This document shows positions 30,452-39,855 of a stretch of DNA of 61,696 bases, one piece after another (the stretch's first letter is position 1; every line of letters begins with the position of its first letter). The position numbers were made by a program, and so were the translations under genes. Below the pieces are notes generated by a model that saw only the letters and a list, made by a program, of their open reading frames with translations, did not search any database and was not told where the DNA came from. The DNA is from CAYLMM01 sp964384825 (lineage in GTDB: Bacteria; Krumholzibacteriota; Krumholzibacteriia; LZORAL124-64-63). Where the stretch lies: assembly GCA_964384825.1 (NCBI GenBank), contig CAYLMM010000009.1, positions 1 to 61,696 on the forward strand, read 5' to 3'.

Positions 30452-30801
30452 CGTGATTTCCTTTCCCGGGGAGGTATTCCTGAGCCGGATGTGACAGATA
30501 TCCGGCAATGTGGCGGCCGCCTCCGGTATCGGTTGGTGAGTCGCGGGCGGCGAACGGAACCGTCACGGCGCCGACCCGCATTCCAGTTCATACGCCGGGA
30601 TTTCGTCCGGGTTTCAGTTCCGAAGCGCACCGCAGAAGGGCCGGATTCGGAGTTGGCTGCCTGAGCGGATCATACTATCATCCGGATGGCTGGGAAACCT
30701 GAAGGTCCGTCTCCGGAACAGGGGGCGGAGCCTGGCCCGAAACCCGTGCCCACCGTCCCGGGGGAGATCGAACGGGGCCGGTGCGAGTCCGGAGCGCCGA
30801 T
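30452..30801. other. Divergent intergenic region, 350 bases
   Basis: This separates the propeller gene (minus) from the FapA-like gene (plus). It contains a perfect 7-base dyad, GCCGGAT (30484-30490) with ATCCGGC (30500-30506), in the leader of the minus-strand gene, and a plus-strand promoter candidate at 30653-30681. No open frame here looks coding. Confidence 0.55.
30653..30681 (+). promoter_or_regulatory. Candidate promoter for the FapA-like gene
   Basis: TTGGCT (30653-30658), a 17-base spacer and TATCAT (30676-30681) lie about 120 bases before the start codon. Spacing is ideal and box matches are moderate. Confidence 0.4.
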
Positions 30802-32391
30802 TTGACCGACAACAGGAACCATCAGCCGCCCCCGCCGGACGGCGAAGAAGAATCCACGTCCCTCTCCGAGACCGTCGCGGAGGGAATGGACGCCTCGGTC
30901 GTCGATCCGCCGATCGATCGGTCCGGATCTTCCGCAGCGCCCGAGACCGCCGGAACCGACGAGACCGTCGAGGCCGAGGAAACGGCCGATACGGCCGGCG
31001 TTCCCGCGCCGCCCCCCCTGGTGCTGGACCTGCATCCCACGTCCGACGGCCTGGCCCTGCTGCTCGACGGCCCGGCGCCCGGGGACGACCCCGAACCCTT
31101 CCTCGACGCCCTGGTCGCGGCCCTGGAGAAGGCCGAGGTCGCCGATCCTCCCGACCGCGAGAATCTGGCCGTGCGCATCGGCGCCGTCGCTCCGCAGGAC
31201 GGCCGCCTGGTCGACGTGCCGGTCGCCGAAGGCGTCCCGCCGGTCCAGCCCGTGGACGGGCGAATCGACTGGCGGGAGGATTTCTTCGTCACCGGTTTCG
31301 TGATCGACGAGAAGACCGGGCGGGTCGACTACCGGCAGCGCCAGGACAACCTGGCGGTGGCGGAGGGCAAGCTGCTGGCCCGTGTCCTGCCGCCGCGGGA
31401 CGGCGAGGCCGGCCGCGACGTCTTCGGCAAGAAGATCGGCGTGCCGCGGCCGCACAAGGCCCGGCTCCGCTGCGGACCCAACGTCCGCGAGGAGGATCGC
31501 GACGGCGTGCTCCATCTCTTCGCCGAGAAGGAGGGGCGGATCCGTTTCGCCGACGCCCTGCTGGCGGTCGACGAGATCTACACCATCCGCGGCAACGTCG
31601 GGCTGCAGACCGGGAACATCAAGCATCCCGGGGCGGTCGTGATCGAGGGGGACATCAGTTCGGGCGCCCGGGTCGAGGCCAAGGGCGACATCGTGGTCCG
31701 CGGGATGGTCGAGCCGGCCGACATCCGCTCCGAGGGCGGCCTGTACGTCGAAGGCGGGCTGATCGGGGGGAAGGACACGACCATCGAGGTCGAAGGCGGG
31801 GTGCGGGCCCGATTCATCCTCGAGGCCGACATCACCGCCGGCGGCGACGTGGAGGCGATGCGCGAGATCAACCACACCGGCATCCGCACGCGGGGCCAGG
31901 TGCAGGTGCCGGACGGACGCATCGTCGGCGGCCGGATCAGCGCCCTCGGCGGAATCATCGTGCGCGACGCCGGGGCCGACGGCCTGGGCGAAACGGTTTT
32001 CGTCTGCGGCGTCGATTTCCGTCTCGAACAGATGCGTTCGGCCGCGCGCGCTTCGGTCCGCAAGCTCGAACAGAAGCGGCTGAAGCTGGTGGCCAAGGGC
32101 CGCCAGTTGCTGAAGGTCAAGAAGCTCTCGCCGGTCCAGAAGCAGGTTCTCGATGATCTGCGCGCCCGGATCACCGGAATCGACGCGGAAATCAAGGGGC
32201 AGGAGCACGACCTCGAAGAGGCGGTCTTCCATTCGCAGCAGATCGCCAGGCCCAGCATGAAGATCCTGGGTTCGATCTTTCCCGAGACCGTCCTGCAGAT
32301 CGGCGGCGTCCGGCAGAAGGTGATGAAGAGACTGCCCGGTCCCCACTTCGTCACCGTGCGCAACGGGCAGATAGCGATCACGCCTCTCTGA
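30802..32391 (+). CDS. FapA family (DUF342) polymer-binding-like protein
   Basis: This protein of about 529 residues has the FapA/DUF342 core: a central right-handed beta-helix with glycine turns (TIRGNVGLQTGNIKHPGAVV, EAKGDIVVRGMVE, VEGGLIGG), then a C-terminal coiled coil (about 420-475, rich in Lys, Leu and Glu) and a short tail. The first 85 residues are acidic, low complexity and probably disordered. Proteins of this family are linked to flagellar assembly, polar localisation or cell-surface functions, but no flagellar gene is nearby. A TTG start at 30802 is preferred because GGAG lies seven bases upstream; GTG at 30781 is the alternative and adds seven residues. Confidence 0.82.
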   Translation: MTDNRNHQPPPPDGEEESTSLSETVAEGMDASVVDPPIDRSGSSAAPETAGTDETVEAEETADTAGVPAPPPLVLDLHPTSDGLALLLDGPAPGDDPEPFLDALVAALEKAEVADPPDRENLAVRIGAVAPQDGRLVDVPVAEGVPPVQPVDGRIDWREDFFVTGFVIDEKTGRVDYRQRQDNLAVAEGKLLARVLPPRDGEAGRDVFGKKIGVPRPHKARLRCGPNVREEDRDGVLHLFAEKEGRIRFADALLAVDEIYTIRGNVGLQTGNIKHPGAVVIEGDISSGARVEAKGDIVVRGMVEPADIRSEGGLYVEGGLIGGKDTTIEVEGGVRARFILEADITAGGDVEAMREINHTGIRTRGQVQVPDGRIVGGRISALGGIIVRDAGADGLGETVFVCGVDFRLEQMRSAARASVRKLEQKRLKLVAKGRQLLKVKKLSPVQKQVLDDLRARITGIDAEIKGQEHDLEEAVFHSQQIARPSMKILGSIFPETVLQIGGVRQKVMKRLPGPHFVTVRNGQIAITPL

Positions 32392-32431
32392 CCGGGGCTT
32401 TACCGGCCGGCATCGAAGCGACGAAACGAGA

Positions 32432-32464
32432 ACGCCCCCCGGTCGAGTGGAAACCGGGGGGCGT
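32432..32464. terminator. Hairpin between convergent genes
   Basis: ACGCCCCCCGGT (32432-32443) pairs perfectly with ACCGGGGGGCGT (32453-32464) over a 9-base loop. T-runs are poor (TTCTCGTTTCG on the minus strand), so it is a bidirectional terminator only by position and stability. Confidence 0.6.
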
Positions 32465-32504
32465 CGGCCGTCTGGGGTGGACGGCACATCGGCGAGACCG
32501 GGTA

Positions 32505-33293
32505 TCAGGGTGCGACCCAGGCCGGGGTCTCGCCTTCGGCGGGGCATTCCTCCATGACCAGGTTGTAGAAGCCGAGATCCGGCTCCGGGCGGGCGGGATT
32601 GCGGCCGACGCGCACGTAGTAGGTCCCCGGTTCGGTGAAGAAGCAGGTCATGCGCGTTCCGGCCGCGCCTCCCGCCGCGCCGGCGCCGCCGCCGCCGCAG
32701 CCGCCGGAGGTGTTCAGCACCCACAGCGTCAGGGCGGGGTAGGCCTCTCCGGGCGTGGGTCCGGTGGCGAAGGTCAGGCAGACAGGCTCATCGACTTCAA
32801 ATCGATACCAATCCTGATCTCCCTGGCTGCCGATGGAGGCCTCGACGGGTTCGCCCTTTTCCAGGAAGGGGCCGGTTCCGCAGATCTCGTTCCGCTCGTT
32901 CGGATCGCAGAGGACCGACGACGCGTTCAGGCTGTAGAACACCGAGCCGGCCTTCCCTTCGATCATCAGATGGTAGGTGCCCGCGTTCTCGAACTTGTGC
33001 TGGATGTAGCCGGGTTCGCTGAGCGGGCCGGCGACCTTCTCGATCTTGCCGCGGTCGGCGGCGAAGATCTGGACGGCGAATCCGACCGGCATCTCGGGAA
33101 TCGAGAATTCCCAGCATTCGCCGTAGGCCGCGTCGAAGGCGTACCAGATCCGCTCGCCGTCGCCCAGGGGGCCGCCGATGGTGCCGCTGGACGGAATGGG
33201 ATAGGCGGATTCGATGGTGTTGCCGGCCAGGGCCGAATTCGTCAGGATCGGCAGGACGATCAGGATCGCCAGCAGGGTGCCGGACTTGCGCAT
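32505..33293 (-). CDS. Exported protein with two PPC-like domains
   Basis: This 262-residue secreted protein has a signal peptide (about residues 1-23). Two beta-sandwich repeats resemble bacterial pre-peptidase C-terminal (PPC) domains. The first has GDGERIWYAFDA and AGTYHLMIEG. The second has GDQDWYRFEVDEP and PGTYYVRVGRN. Between strands of the second lies a glycine/alanine-rich insert (GGCGGGGAGAAGGAAG). PPC domains usually sit at the ends of secreted proteases; here two make up almost the whole protein and no catalytic domain is present. The start at 33293 has GGAGG five bases upstream; a longer frame would start inside a proline-rich shadow. Confidence 0.72.
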   Translation of the reverse strand: MRKSGTLLAILIVLPILTNSALAGNTIESAYPIPSSGTIGGPLGDGERIWYAFDAAYGECWEFSIPEMPVGFAVQIFAADRGKIEKVAGPLSEPGYIQHKFENAGTYHLMIEGKAGSVFYSLNASSVLCDPNERNEICGTGPFLEKGEPVEASIGSQGDQDWYRFEVDEPVCLTFATGPTPGEAYPALTLWVLNTSGGCGGGGAGAAGGAAGTRMTCFFTEPGTYYVRVGRNPARPEPDLGFYNLVMEECPAEGETPAWVAP

Positions 33294-33373
33294 GGTAGCC
33301 TCCAGGGTCCCGGTTCTGAGTGTGGCGGCGGGTGACGCCCGTTCCGGGGGCCCGGCTGCAAGAGGCATACCAA

Positions 33374-33389
33374 GTGGAAAATTTCCCAC
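33374..33389. promoter_or_regulatory. Imperfect palindrome upstream of the PPC-protein gene
   Basis: GTGGAAAATTTCCCAC is an inverted repeat with one mismatched pair in eight, about 80 bases upstream of the 33293 start, in a locally AT-rich patch. It could be an operator. Confidence 0.25.
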
Positions 33390-33556
33390 CACGAGGTCAA
33401 AAAGCGAGGAGCCGCCGAGAACCCTGCGGCATCATGGGGAAAGGGAGGGTCTTCGGAGGGAGGGCGCGCGGCGCTGATCCGGGCTCGGGGCGCTCGCCGG
33501 CATCGGGGAAAAAGCGACGGCCGCGACCGCGCCGGCGTTCGTGCCGCCCGTCCGGA

Positions 33557-34258
33557 TCAGGACACGGCGAAGGCTCCCCGCGCCTCGAGGGCGGCCATCG
33601 CCACCAGCGCCAGCCCCTCCGGCGTCGTGCGGTCGGTGTTCAGGGCCAGGTCGTAGTGATGCGGATCGTCGACCTCGACGTGGAAGGTCTCGCGCAGGAA
33701 CGCCGTCCGCTTGTCGTCCGATTCGTGGATCATGTCCCGGGCGGCATCCGCGTCGACGCCTTCGTAGGCCATCACGTTGCGGATCCGGGTTTCGATCGAC
33801 GCCACGACCCGCAGGCGCAGCGAGCACGCATCCTCGAGGATCACGTTGGCCCCGCGGCCGAGGATCAGCACGCCGCCGTTGGCCGCCAGCATCTTGACGG
33901 CCTTGACCAGGGCCAGATGGTACTCGTCGTGCATGAAGAGCCGGCGGTTGAGGATCCCCTGCACCCACAGATCGATCCGCGAACAGACGCTCTCGTCGAG
34001 CCGGTCGACGATCCTCCGTTCGAGGTTCTTGTCCTGGGCGATGTGGTCGATCAGCGAGATGCCGTGGATCTGCAGATCGAGCCGGCGCGCGAGCGCGTCG
34101 GCCAGGCCGCGGGCCCCGGCGCCGAGTTCGCGCGAGATCGTGATCACCGGCAGCGACGGACCGTCCTCGGCCTCTTCCTTCTCGCGCTGCATCTGGCGAT
34201 ACAGCTCCCACTGCCGGAATTGCCGCTGGATCAGTTCCTCGATGTTGTGGACGGTCAT
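33557..34258 (-). CDS. Cytidylate kinase-like family protein
   Basis: This 233-residue P-loop protein is of the cytidylate kinase-like group (AAA_26). The nucleotide loop is ITISRELGAGARGLADALARRL (about residues 38-60), which replaces a classical GxxGxGKS. ILGRGANVIL near residue 132 and the arginine-rich lid (RDMIHESDDKRTAFLRE) are typical. True Cmk proteins phosphorylate CMP; this group often has a helical N-terminal extension, as here (about 35 residues), and uncertain substrates. The upstream sequence has a run of eight G and no clean Shine-Dalgarno. It stands alone, with hypothetical genes on both sides. Confidence 0.82.
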   Translation of the reverse strand: MTVHNIEELIQRQFRQWELYRQMQREKEEAEDGPSLPVITISRELGAGARGLADALARRLDLQIHGISLIDHIAQDKNLERRIVDRLDESVCSRIDLWVQGILNRRLFMHDEYHLALVKAVKMLAANGGVLILGRGANVILEDACSLRLRVVASIETRIRNVMAYEGVDADAARDMIHESDDKRTAFLRETFHVEVDDPHHYDLALNTDRTTPEGLALVAMAALEARGAFAVS

Positions 34259-34349
34259 GGTGCCACCCCCCCCGATAGGACAAACGCCGTGACTCGTCTA
34301 CATCATAGCAGAGGCGCGGCGTTTCCGGGAGGGGCGGGGCGATGATCGG

Positions 34350-35612
34350 CTAGGGAGTATGGGCGGGGAAGTCGAGCGCCTGGAGCGTGTCGCCGTCCTG
34401 GACGATCGTGAAATCGAAGGGGATGGGGTAGGCGCCGCTCTCCATCTCCACGGTCACAGATCCCAGCTCGAATTCGCGGCGGAAGACCGTCGAATCGATG
34501 CTCGCGGGGCCGAGGGGCGCGCCGAGATCGACGTCGATCGCGGGCCATCCGTAGAACCCGCCGCCGGTTTCGTGATAGACGACCGTGGCTCCGGTCAGCA
34601 GGGCCACCGCGCGGTTGATGTCGCCGAGGTCGTAGCTCACCAGCGCGCCCCGGTCGTCGGTGAAGGAGATGCTGTTGAGGTTCGACAGGATCAGCCAGGG
34701 GCCGCCGTTGCGGGTCCGGGGCCAGCGGCGCGCGGCGAAGAGGTTCTTCGTGCTCGACGTGTCGAGGGCCTTGGCGTAGTTCGCTCCCCGGCCGAAACCG
34801 ACCTCGGGAAACAACTCGTAGAGCATGCCGTCGCCCAGGGCGGCGAAGGAGGAGTCGGACATCGCGCGCACGCCGTTGAAGATCTGGATGAAGCCCGAGC
34901 CGAGGCGATTACGCAGTTCGCGCACCAGGGCCTCCTGGGCGTCGCGCATGGCCGCCATCTCGTCCTCGTCCTGGTCGTGGGGCACGCCGTCGCCGTCGAT
35001 GTCCGGTTCGCCGTCCATGACGGCCGCCGCCTCGGGCGGAATCCACAGCTTGGGGGCGAAGGCGTCCCACATCACTCCGTCGAAGATGCGGCCGCTCTGC
35101 CGGTGGTATCTTTCGATCACGTCGATCATGGCCGTCCGGCAGGCGGGGTCGGTGATGTCCAGAACGACCTGGCCCGGCCAGTTGGTCAGGGTGTCGCCGG
35201 TGGTCGTATGGGCCCAGTAGGGGAGCGTGGCGACGTACATGTCGTATCCGTAGGGGTTGCTTTGCTCCTGTTCCGCCCAGGCGGTCCGGGTGGTCTGGGC
35301 CAGCACGTAGCCCACGACCCTGGTCTCGGGATTCAGGGAGCGGACCTCGTCGACGAAGGGGACATGATCGGGATGGCTCCAGAGGTAGGCCGATTCCAGG
35401 ATGACCAGGCCGGCACGGGCGAAACCGGCGGCGCCGTCGGGTTCGGTGACGGGGTTGGTGTAGTCCAGGATCGCCATCCGGGGCGAATGGACGACCGGAT
35501 CGCCCGTGATCCCGGTTACGGGCTCGACGGCGCCCTGGTCGCCGCATCCGCAGAGCGTCAGGATGGTCAGCAGCAGGGCGATGGAGCTGTGCAGAATGCG
35601 AATCGGAGTCAT
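34350..35612 (-). CDS. Lipoprotein, putative glycoside-hydrolase-like (GHL15-type) TIM barrel
   Basis: This 420-residue lipoprotein has lipobox LCGC (Cys23). The body starts with MAILDYTNP and ARAGLVILES, followed by NPETRVVGYVLAQTT and later GRIFDGVMWDAF. This pattern resembles the hypothetical glycosyl hydrolase 15 / putative glycoside hydrolase families, where an Asp at the end of a barrel strand (GVMWD) may be catalytic. A DIDGDGV calcium-like loop sits near residue 205. The C-terminal 60 residues look like an added beta domain. No substrate can be named. The family call is moderate, the lipoprotein call strong. Confidence 0.65.
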   Translation of the reverse strand: MTPIRILHSSIALLLTILTLCGCGDQGAVEPVTGITGDPVVHSPRMAILDYTNPVTEPDGAAGFARAGLVILESAYLWSHPDHVPFVDEVRSLNPETRVVGYVLAQTTRTAWAEQEQSNPYGYDMYVATLPYWAHTTTGDTLTNWPGQVVLDITDPACRTAMIDVIERYHRQSGRIFDGVMWDAFAPKLWIPPEAAAVMDGEPDIDGDGVPHDQDEDEMAAMRDAQEALVRELRNRLGSGFIQIFNGVRAMSDSSFAALGDGMLYELFPEVGFGRGANYAKALDTSSTKNLFAARRWPRTRNGGPWLILSNLNSISFTDDRGALVSYDLGDINRAVALLTGATVVYHETGGGFYGWPAIDVDLGAPLGPASIDSTVFRREFELGSVTVEMESGAYPIPFDFTIVQDGDTLQALDFPAHTP

Positions 35613-35838
35613 GTCGTGCCCTTCGGGGCGAACGGGGAAGCGGACGGGCGGGTGGGGGCCTGTTCCGCAAATAATCTAGCGTTTGATTGGGAGATCGCCA
35701 GGATCATGCTGCAATTTGCCGTTTGATGCGCCTCCCGGGGACCATGAGGCAATCGCCGGACCGGATCGGGAAGACGCAGGAACGACGGCGTGCTAGGCTG
35801 GGTCGCGAAAAGATGGACCCCATGAAGAGGAGGGCCGG

Positions 35839-37512
35839 ATGTTCGTCCGATCGTTGGTGCCGCTGTCGATCCTGCTGTGTTTCGTCTTGGCCGCTATCGC
35901 GTCCGACGCTTTCGACCCCGGAGCGGACCGCCCGGCGGTCACCGATACGACCCTGGTCGAGGCGGCGAAGCTGCTGGATCTGGAATTCACGTCCCGCGAA
36001 CGCGCCCAGATGCGGGAGATGGTGGATGATCAGACGGACGCCTGGCGACTCCTGCGGGGCGTCGATCTGCCGAACGATCTGGCTCCGGCGCTGATCTTCG
36101 ATCCGACGCCGCCGGGATGCGAACCGGATCCGGGCCCCGCGCGCCCGGCGGTCTGGAGCGATCCGGGCGAGGTGCTGCGGCCGGACGACGACGACGCGCT
36201 GGGATTCCTGACGATCGGCGAACTGGGCGTCCTGCTGCGCAGCGGACATCTCACCGCCGTCGAGTTGGCGCAGACGGCCCTCGACCGCCTGCGCACCTTC
36301 GGGCCCCGTCTGGAATGCGTGGTCTCGCTGACCGAGGACATCGCCGCCGAGCAGGCGGCCCGGGCCGACGCCGAACTGGCCGCCGGCCTCGATCGCGGTC
36401 CTCTGCACGGCATCCCCTACGGGCTGAAGGATCTCTTCGCCGTGAAGGGCACGCGCACCACCTGGGGCGCGGCGCCCTACCGCGACCAGAAGATCGACGG
36501 CACGGCGACGGTCGCCGCGCGCCTGGAGGAGGCCGGCGCGGTGCTGGTGGCCAAGCTCTCGCTGGGAGCACTGGCCTGGGGGGATGTCTGGTACGGCGGC
36601 CGCACCCGCAATCCCTGGAATCTCGAAAAAGGATCGAGCGGCTCCTCGGCGGGTCCGGCCGCCGCGGTGGCCGCGGGCCTGGTGCCCTTCGCGATGGGAA
36701 CCGAGACCTGGGGCTCGATCGTCTCGCCGTCGGACCGCTGCGGGGTGGTCGGGCTGCGTCCGAGCTTCGGGCGGGTCAGCCGCGCCGGCGCGATGGCGCT
36801 GAGCTGGTCGATGGACAAGGTCGGGCCGCTGGCGCGCACGGCGGAGGATTGCGCCGTGGTGCTGGACGCCGTCCGGGGCGCCGATCCGCGCGACCGCACG
36901 GCCCGCGACCTGCCCTTCCCCTACGATCCGGGCATCGACGTCGCCCGCCTGCGCATCGGCTACCTCGTCGACGAGTTCGAACTGGAGTACGAGGGACGCG
37001 ATCTGGATCTCGCCGCCCTGGACGTCCTGCGGGAGATGGGCGCCGACCTGACGCCGGTTACGTTGCCCGATCTGCCCGCCAACTGCCTCGAATTCATTCT
37101 GAACGCCGAGGCCGCCGCCGCCTTCGACCGCCTGACGCGATCGGGAAGCGACGACGAGATGGTCCGTCAGATCGACTGGGCCTGGCCCAATGTGTTCCGC
37201 GCCTCGCGCTTTCTGCCTGCGGTGGAATACATCCAGGCCAACCGGGTACGGGCGCTGCTGATGCAGAGGATGGCCGCGTTGATGTCGCAGGTGGATCTGT
37301 ACGTCTGTCCGGCCACCGCGGGGCACAATCTGCTGGTGACCAACCTGACGGGCCACCCCAGCGTCGCGGTGCCGGCGGGATTCACCGAAGAGGGGATGCC
37401 GCACGGGATCACGTTCGTCGGCCGGCTCTACGGCGAGGCCGTGATGCTGGCCGTCGCCGAAGCCTATCAGCGGGCCGCCGGATTCGCCGGCCGCCGACCG
37501 CCCGGTTTCTGA
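35839..37512 (+). CDS. Exported amidase (amidase signature family)
   Basis: This 557-residue amidase-signature hydrolase has a signal peptide (about residues 1-22) and an unrelated N-terminal extension of about 110 residues. The Ser-cisSer-Lys triad is visible: K197 in PYGLKDLF, the Ser cluster at 266-270 in KGSSGSSAG, and the nucleophile S293 in GTETWGSI, where Trp replaces the usual Gly of TGGS. It hydrolyses amide bonds; the target could be peptide, aryl or cell-wall amides in the periplasm. An AGGAGG ribosome binding site precedes the ATG. It converges with an EamA gene 13 bases away. GatA is excluded by the signal peptide and the lack of gatCB. Confidence 0.9.
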   Translation: MFVRSLVPLSILLCFVLAAIASDAFDPGADRPAVTDTTLVEAAKLLDLEFTSRERAQMREMVDDQTDAWRLLRGVDLPNDLAPALIFDPTPPGCEPDPGPARPAVWSDPGEVLRPDDDDALGFLTIGELGVLLRSGHLTAVELAQTALDRLRTFGPRLECVVSLTEDIAAEQAARADAELAAGLDRGPLHGIPYGLKDLFAVKGTRTTWGAAPYRDQKIDGTATVAARLEEAGAVLVAKLSLGALAWGDVWYGGRTRNPWNLEKGSSGSSAGPAAAVAAGLVPFAMGTETWGSIVSPSDRCGVVGLRPSFGRVSRAGAMALSWSMDKVGPLARTAEDCAVVLDAVRGADPRDRTARDLPFPYDPGIDVARLRIGYLVDEFELEYEGRDLDLAALDVLREMGADLTPVTLPDLPANCLEFILNAEAAAAFDRLTRSGSDDEMVRQIDWAWPNVFRASRFLPAVEYIQANRVRALLMQRMAALMSQVDLYVCPATAGHNLLVTNLTGHPSVAVPAGFTEEGMPHGITFVGRLYGEAVMLAVAEAYQRAAGFAGRRPPGF

Positions 37513-37525
37513 TCACGCGGAGGGG

Positions 37526-38380
37526 TCAGCCGCGGCGCGATAGCCGGCTCTGGGCCGCGGCCATGCCCACGATCAGCACGCCGCCCAGCAGGCTCAGCAG
37601 GTCGGGGCGCTCGTTCCAGAGCGCCAGGCCCACCAGCCCGGCGAACAGGATGTGGGTGTAGTTGTAGATGGAGATCTCGACGGCCGGCGCGCGATGGAAG
37701 GCCCAGGTGAGGCCGAACTGGCCCATCGCCGCGAAGACGCCGGTGCCCAGCAGCGCGAGGATCTGCCCGCCGTCGACCGGGGAGTTGCGCCACAGCAGCA
37801 TCGGGCCGGTGATCACCGTCGAGACCAGCGAGAAGACGAAGACGATCCGGTGGGCGGACTCGCGATCCTTCATGGCCCGCACCAGGGTGTAGGCGAAGCC
37901 GGCGGTCATCGCCGAACCCACGCCCGCGGCCGCCGGCAGGATCGCCAGGTCGAAGCGCGGCTTGATCACCAGCAGGGCCCCGATGAAGGCCCCGATCAGG
38001 GTGGGCACGGTGTGGCGCCGGATCTTCTCGCCGAGGATCAGCGAAGCGAAGATCAGGATGAAGAAAGGCGACAGCTTGTTCAGCATGGCCGAATCGGCCA
38101 GGTTCATGTTCTCGATGCAGTGGAAATAGAGGAAGACGCCGGCCAGGCCGATCAGCGAGCGCAGCAGCAGCAGGTGGATCGCGGGGCTGCGCCGCAAGGG
38201 GTTCTCGCGGCGGCGCAGCATGATCGCCCCGGTGATCGCCAGGGTCACCAGGTTGCGGAAGAAGACCTTCTGATGCAGGGGCAGATCGCCGGCCAGCTTG
38301 ACCGTGGCTCCCATCAGGGAGAATCCCAGGGCCGAGAACAGGATCCAGCCGATCGCCGCTTTCTTGTTGTCGGGACTCAT
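37526..38380 (-). CDS. DMT superfamily (EamA) transporter
   Basis: This 284-residue protein has about ten transmembrane helices in two EamA repeats, starting AIGWILFSALGFSLMGATVKL. The first repeat ends at LSPFFILIFASLILGEKI, and the second contains HILFAGLVGLALWNERPDLLS. It resembles RhaT/YdcZ-like and S-adenosylmethionine or amino-acid exporters of the DMT family; the substrate is unknown. The start at 38380 is chosen because the helices begin 8 residues later; the longer open frame adds a Pro/Arg-rich shadow. No strong ribosome binding site is seen. It is divergent from the YgjP gene, 151 bases away. Confidence 0.85.
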   Translation of the reverse strand: MSPDNKKAAIGWILFSALGFSLMGATVKLAGDLPLHQKVFFRNLVTLAITGAIMLRRRENPLRRSPAIHLLLLRSLIGLAGVFLYFHCIENMNLADSAMLNKLSPFFILIFASLILGEKIRRHTVPTLIGAFIGALLVIKPRFDLAILPAAAGVGSAMTAGFAYTLVRAMKDRESAHRIVFVFSLVSTVITGPMLLWRNSPVDGGQILALLGTGVFAAMGQFGLTWAFHRAPAVEISIYNYTHILFAGLVGLALWNERPDLLSLLGGVLIVGMAAAQSRLSRRG

Positions 38381-38531
38381 GCGGCGGAAGGTGGCAGCCG
38401 ATCCGGCGGCGGCCAAGGAGGAATTCGGGCGCGCAGGCGATCCCGGCCGATCCGGAGGGTGAAATCGTCGAGCCCGGGGAGTACATTGGCGGTTCGGGGG
38501 ATGGAGCAGGCAGGCGCACGGAGGCAAGCGG

Positions 38532-39257
38532 TTGAAGGAAGTGCAGCAGACCGTCCTGATCCACGGACGTCCGGTGCGTTACCGGGTGCGCCGCAGCGCC
38601 CGCGCCCGGCGCCTGTCGCTGCGGGTGGCGGCCGACATCGGCCTGGAAGTGGTGCTGCCCCGGCGCTGGGCCCTGCGGGACGTCGATCAAGCCCTGCGCG
38701 AGCACGCGGACTGGATCGAAGAGCAGGTCGAGAAATACGGCGTGCGGCTGGGCCCGCGGATCCGCGAACTGGTCGCCGGCGACACGGTGCTGGTGATGGG
38801 CGAGCCGCGGACTTTGCGGGTCGAGGGCCTGCCCGCCGGACGCAGCCGCTCGCGGGTCAGGCTGGAGGAGGAAACCCTGGTCGTCGGCCTGGGCCCGGAC
38901 GACGAGCTGGACCCGCGCCGACCGCTCGAGGCCTGGCTGCGGCGCCTGGCGGGATCCCATCTGCGCGAACGGGTGGCCGAACTGGCAGCCGAGCACGGGC
39001 TGCGGCCCCGGCGGGTGATGGTGGGCGAACGGACCTCGCGGTGGGGCAGCTGCTCGGCCCGCGGCACCCTTTCGTTCTGCTACCGGCTGGTGATGGCGCC
39101 GCCGGCGGTGATCGACGCGGTGGTCTGCCATGAGCTCTGTCACCTGCGCCATCTGCATCACGGGCCGCGGTTCTACGAGCTGCTTGACGAGGTCTGGCCG
39201 CGGCACCGGGAGGCCCGGGCCTGGCTGAACGAACATCACGAAAAACTGAAATTCTGA
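38532..39257 (+). CDS. YgjP/SprT-like metallopeptidase (DUF45, M48-like)
   Basis: This 241-residue protein is of the YgjP (DUF45) family of zinc peptidases. The motif HELCH is at residues 200-204, followed by HHGPRFYELL, where the second His is the expected third ligand. Upstream are the typical RRSARARRLSLRV strand and SRWGSCSARGTLSFCYRLVMAP. The cellular role of this family is not firmly known; it is often linked with type I restriction loci, but none is here. TTG at 38532 is chosen because GGAGG lies seven bases before it and the family N-terminus starts here. Confidence 0.9.
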   Translation: MKEVQQTVLIHGRPVRYRVRRSARARRLSLRVAADIGLEVVLPRRWALRDVDQALREHADWIEEQVEKYGVRLGPRIRELVAGDTVLVMGEPRTLRVEGLPAGRSRSRVRLEEETLVVGLGPDDELDPRRPLEAWLRRLAGSHLRERVAELAAEHGLRPRRVMVGERTSRWGSCSARGTLSFCYRLVMAPPAVIDAVVCHELCHLRHLHHGPRFYELLDEVWPRHREARAWLNEHHEKLKF

Positions 39258-39291
39258 GCGGGCGCCGGCGACGGCGCGACACGGAGGTGCG

Positions 39292-39855
39292 ATGGAAGGC
39301 ATGTACGAACGCGAGAACGTCCTGGCCCTGCTGCACGAGTACACCGAAAGCGAATCCCTGCGTCATCACGCCTACGCCGTCGAGGCGGCCATGCGGGCGT
39401 CCGCCGAACGGACCGGCGGCGACGTCGCGTACTGGGGCGCGGTGGGCCTGATCCACGATTTCGACTACGAGAAATACCCCGAAGCCCCCGACCATCCGCT
39501 GAAGGGCGCCGAGATCCTGCGTGCGAAGGGCTATCCCGAGGAGTTCGTGCGCACCGTGCTCTCGCACGCCTCGTACACCGGCGTGCCGCGGGAGAACGAC
39601 TGCGCGAAATGGCTGTTCGCGGTGGACGAGCTTTGCGGATTTTGCATGGCGGTCGCGATGGTCCAGCCCGACCGCAAGATCGCCCAGGTGAAGGTCAAGT
39701 CGGTGAAGAAGAAGCTGAAGAAGAAGGATTTCGCGGCGAAGGTGAACCGCGAGGACATCCGGCAGGGAGCCGAGGATCTGGGGATCGAGCTGGACGAGAT
39801 CATCGCCCATGTGCTCGGGGCGCTCGTTCCGGTGGCTGACGATCTCGGCCTCTGA
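39292..39855 (+). CDS. HD-domain hydrolase
   Basis: This 187-residue HD-superfamily protein is probably a metal-dependent phosphohydrolase on a nucleotide or similar substrate. The metal ligands are visible as H26 (LRHHAYAV), H55-D56 (LIHDFD), and D112 (AVDELCGF). The C-terminus contains a lysine-rich stretch (VKSVKKKLKKKDF). This subgroup, HD proteins with EALLHEYT-like starts, is common in anaerobes and mostly uncharacterised. GGAGG stands five bases before the ATG. It sits 34 bases after the YgjP gene and is probably co-transcribed. Confidence 0.85.
   Translation: MEGMYERENVLALLHEYTESESLRHHAYAVEAAMRASAERTGGDVAYWGAVGLIHDFDYEKYPEAPDHPLKGAEILRAKGYPEEFVRTVLSHASYTGVPRENDCAKWLFAVDELCGFCMAVAMVQPDRKIAQVKVKSVKKKLKKKDFAAKVNREDIRQGAEDLGIELDEIIAHVLGALVPVADDLGL

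Noticed and set aside
33434..34283. Overlapping 283-codon minus-strand frame antisense to the end of the cytidylate-kinase-like gene region
   Set aside because: It is Pro/Arg-rich, has no motif, and the alternative frame encodes a clear P-loop family protein.
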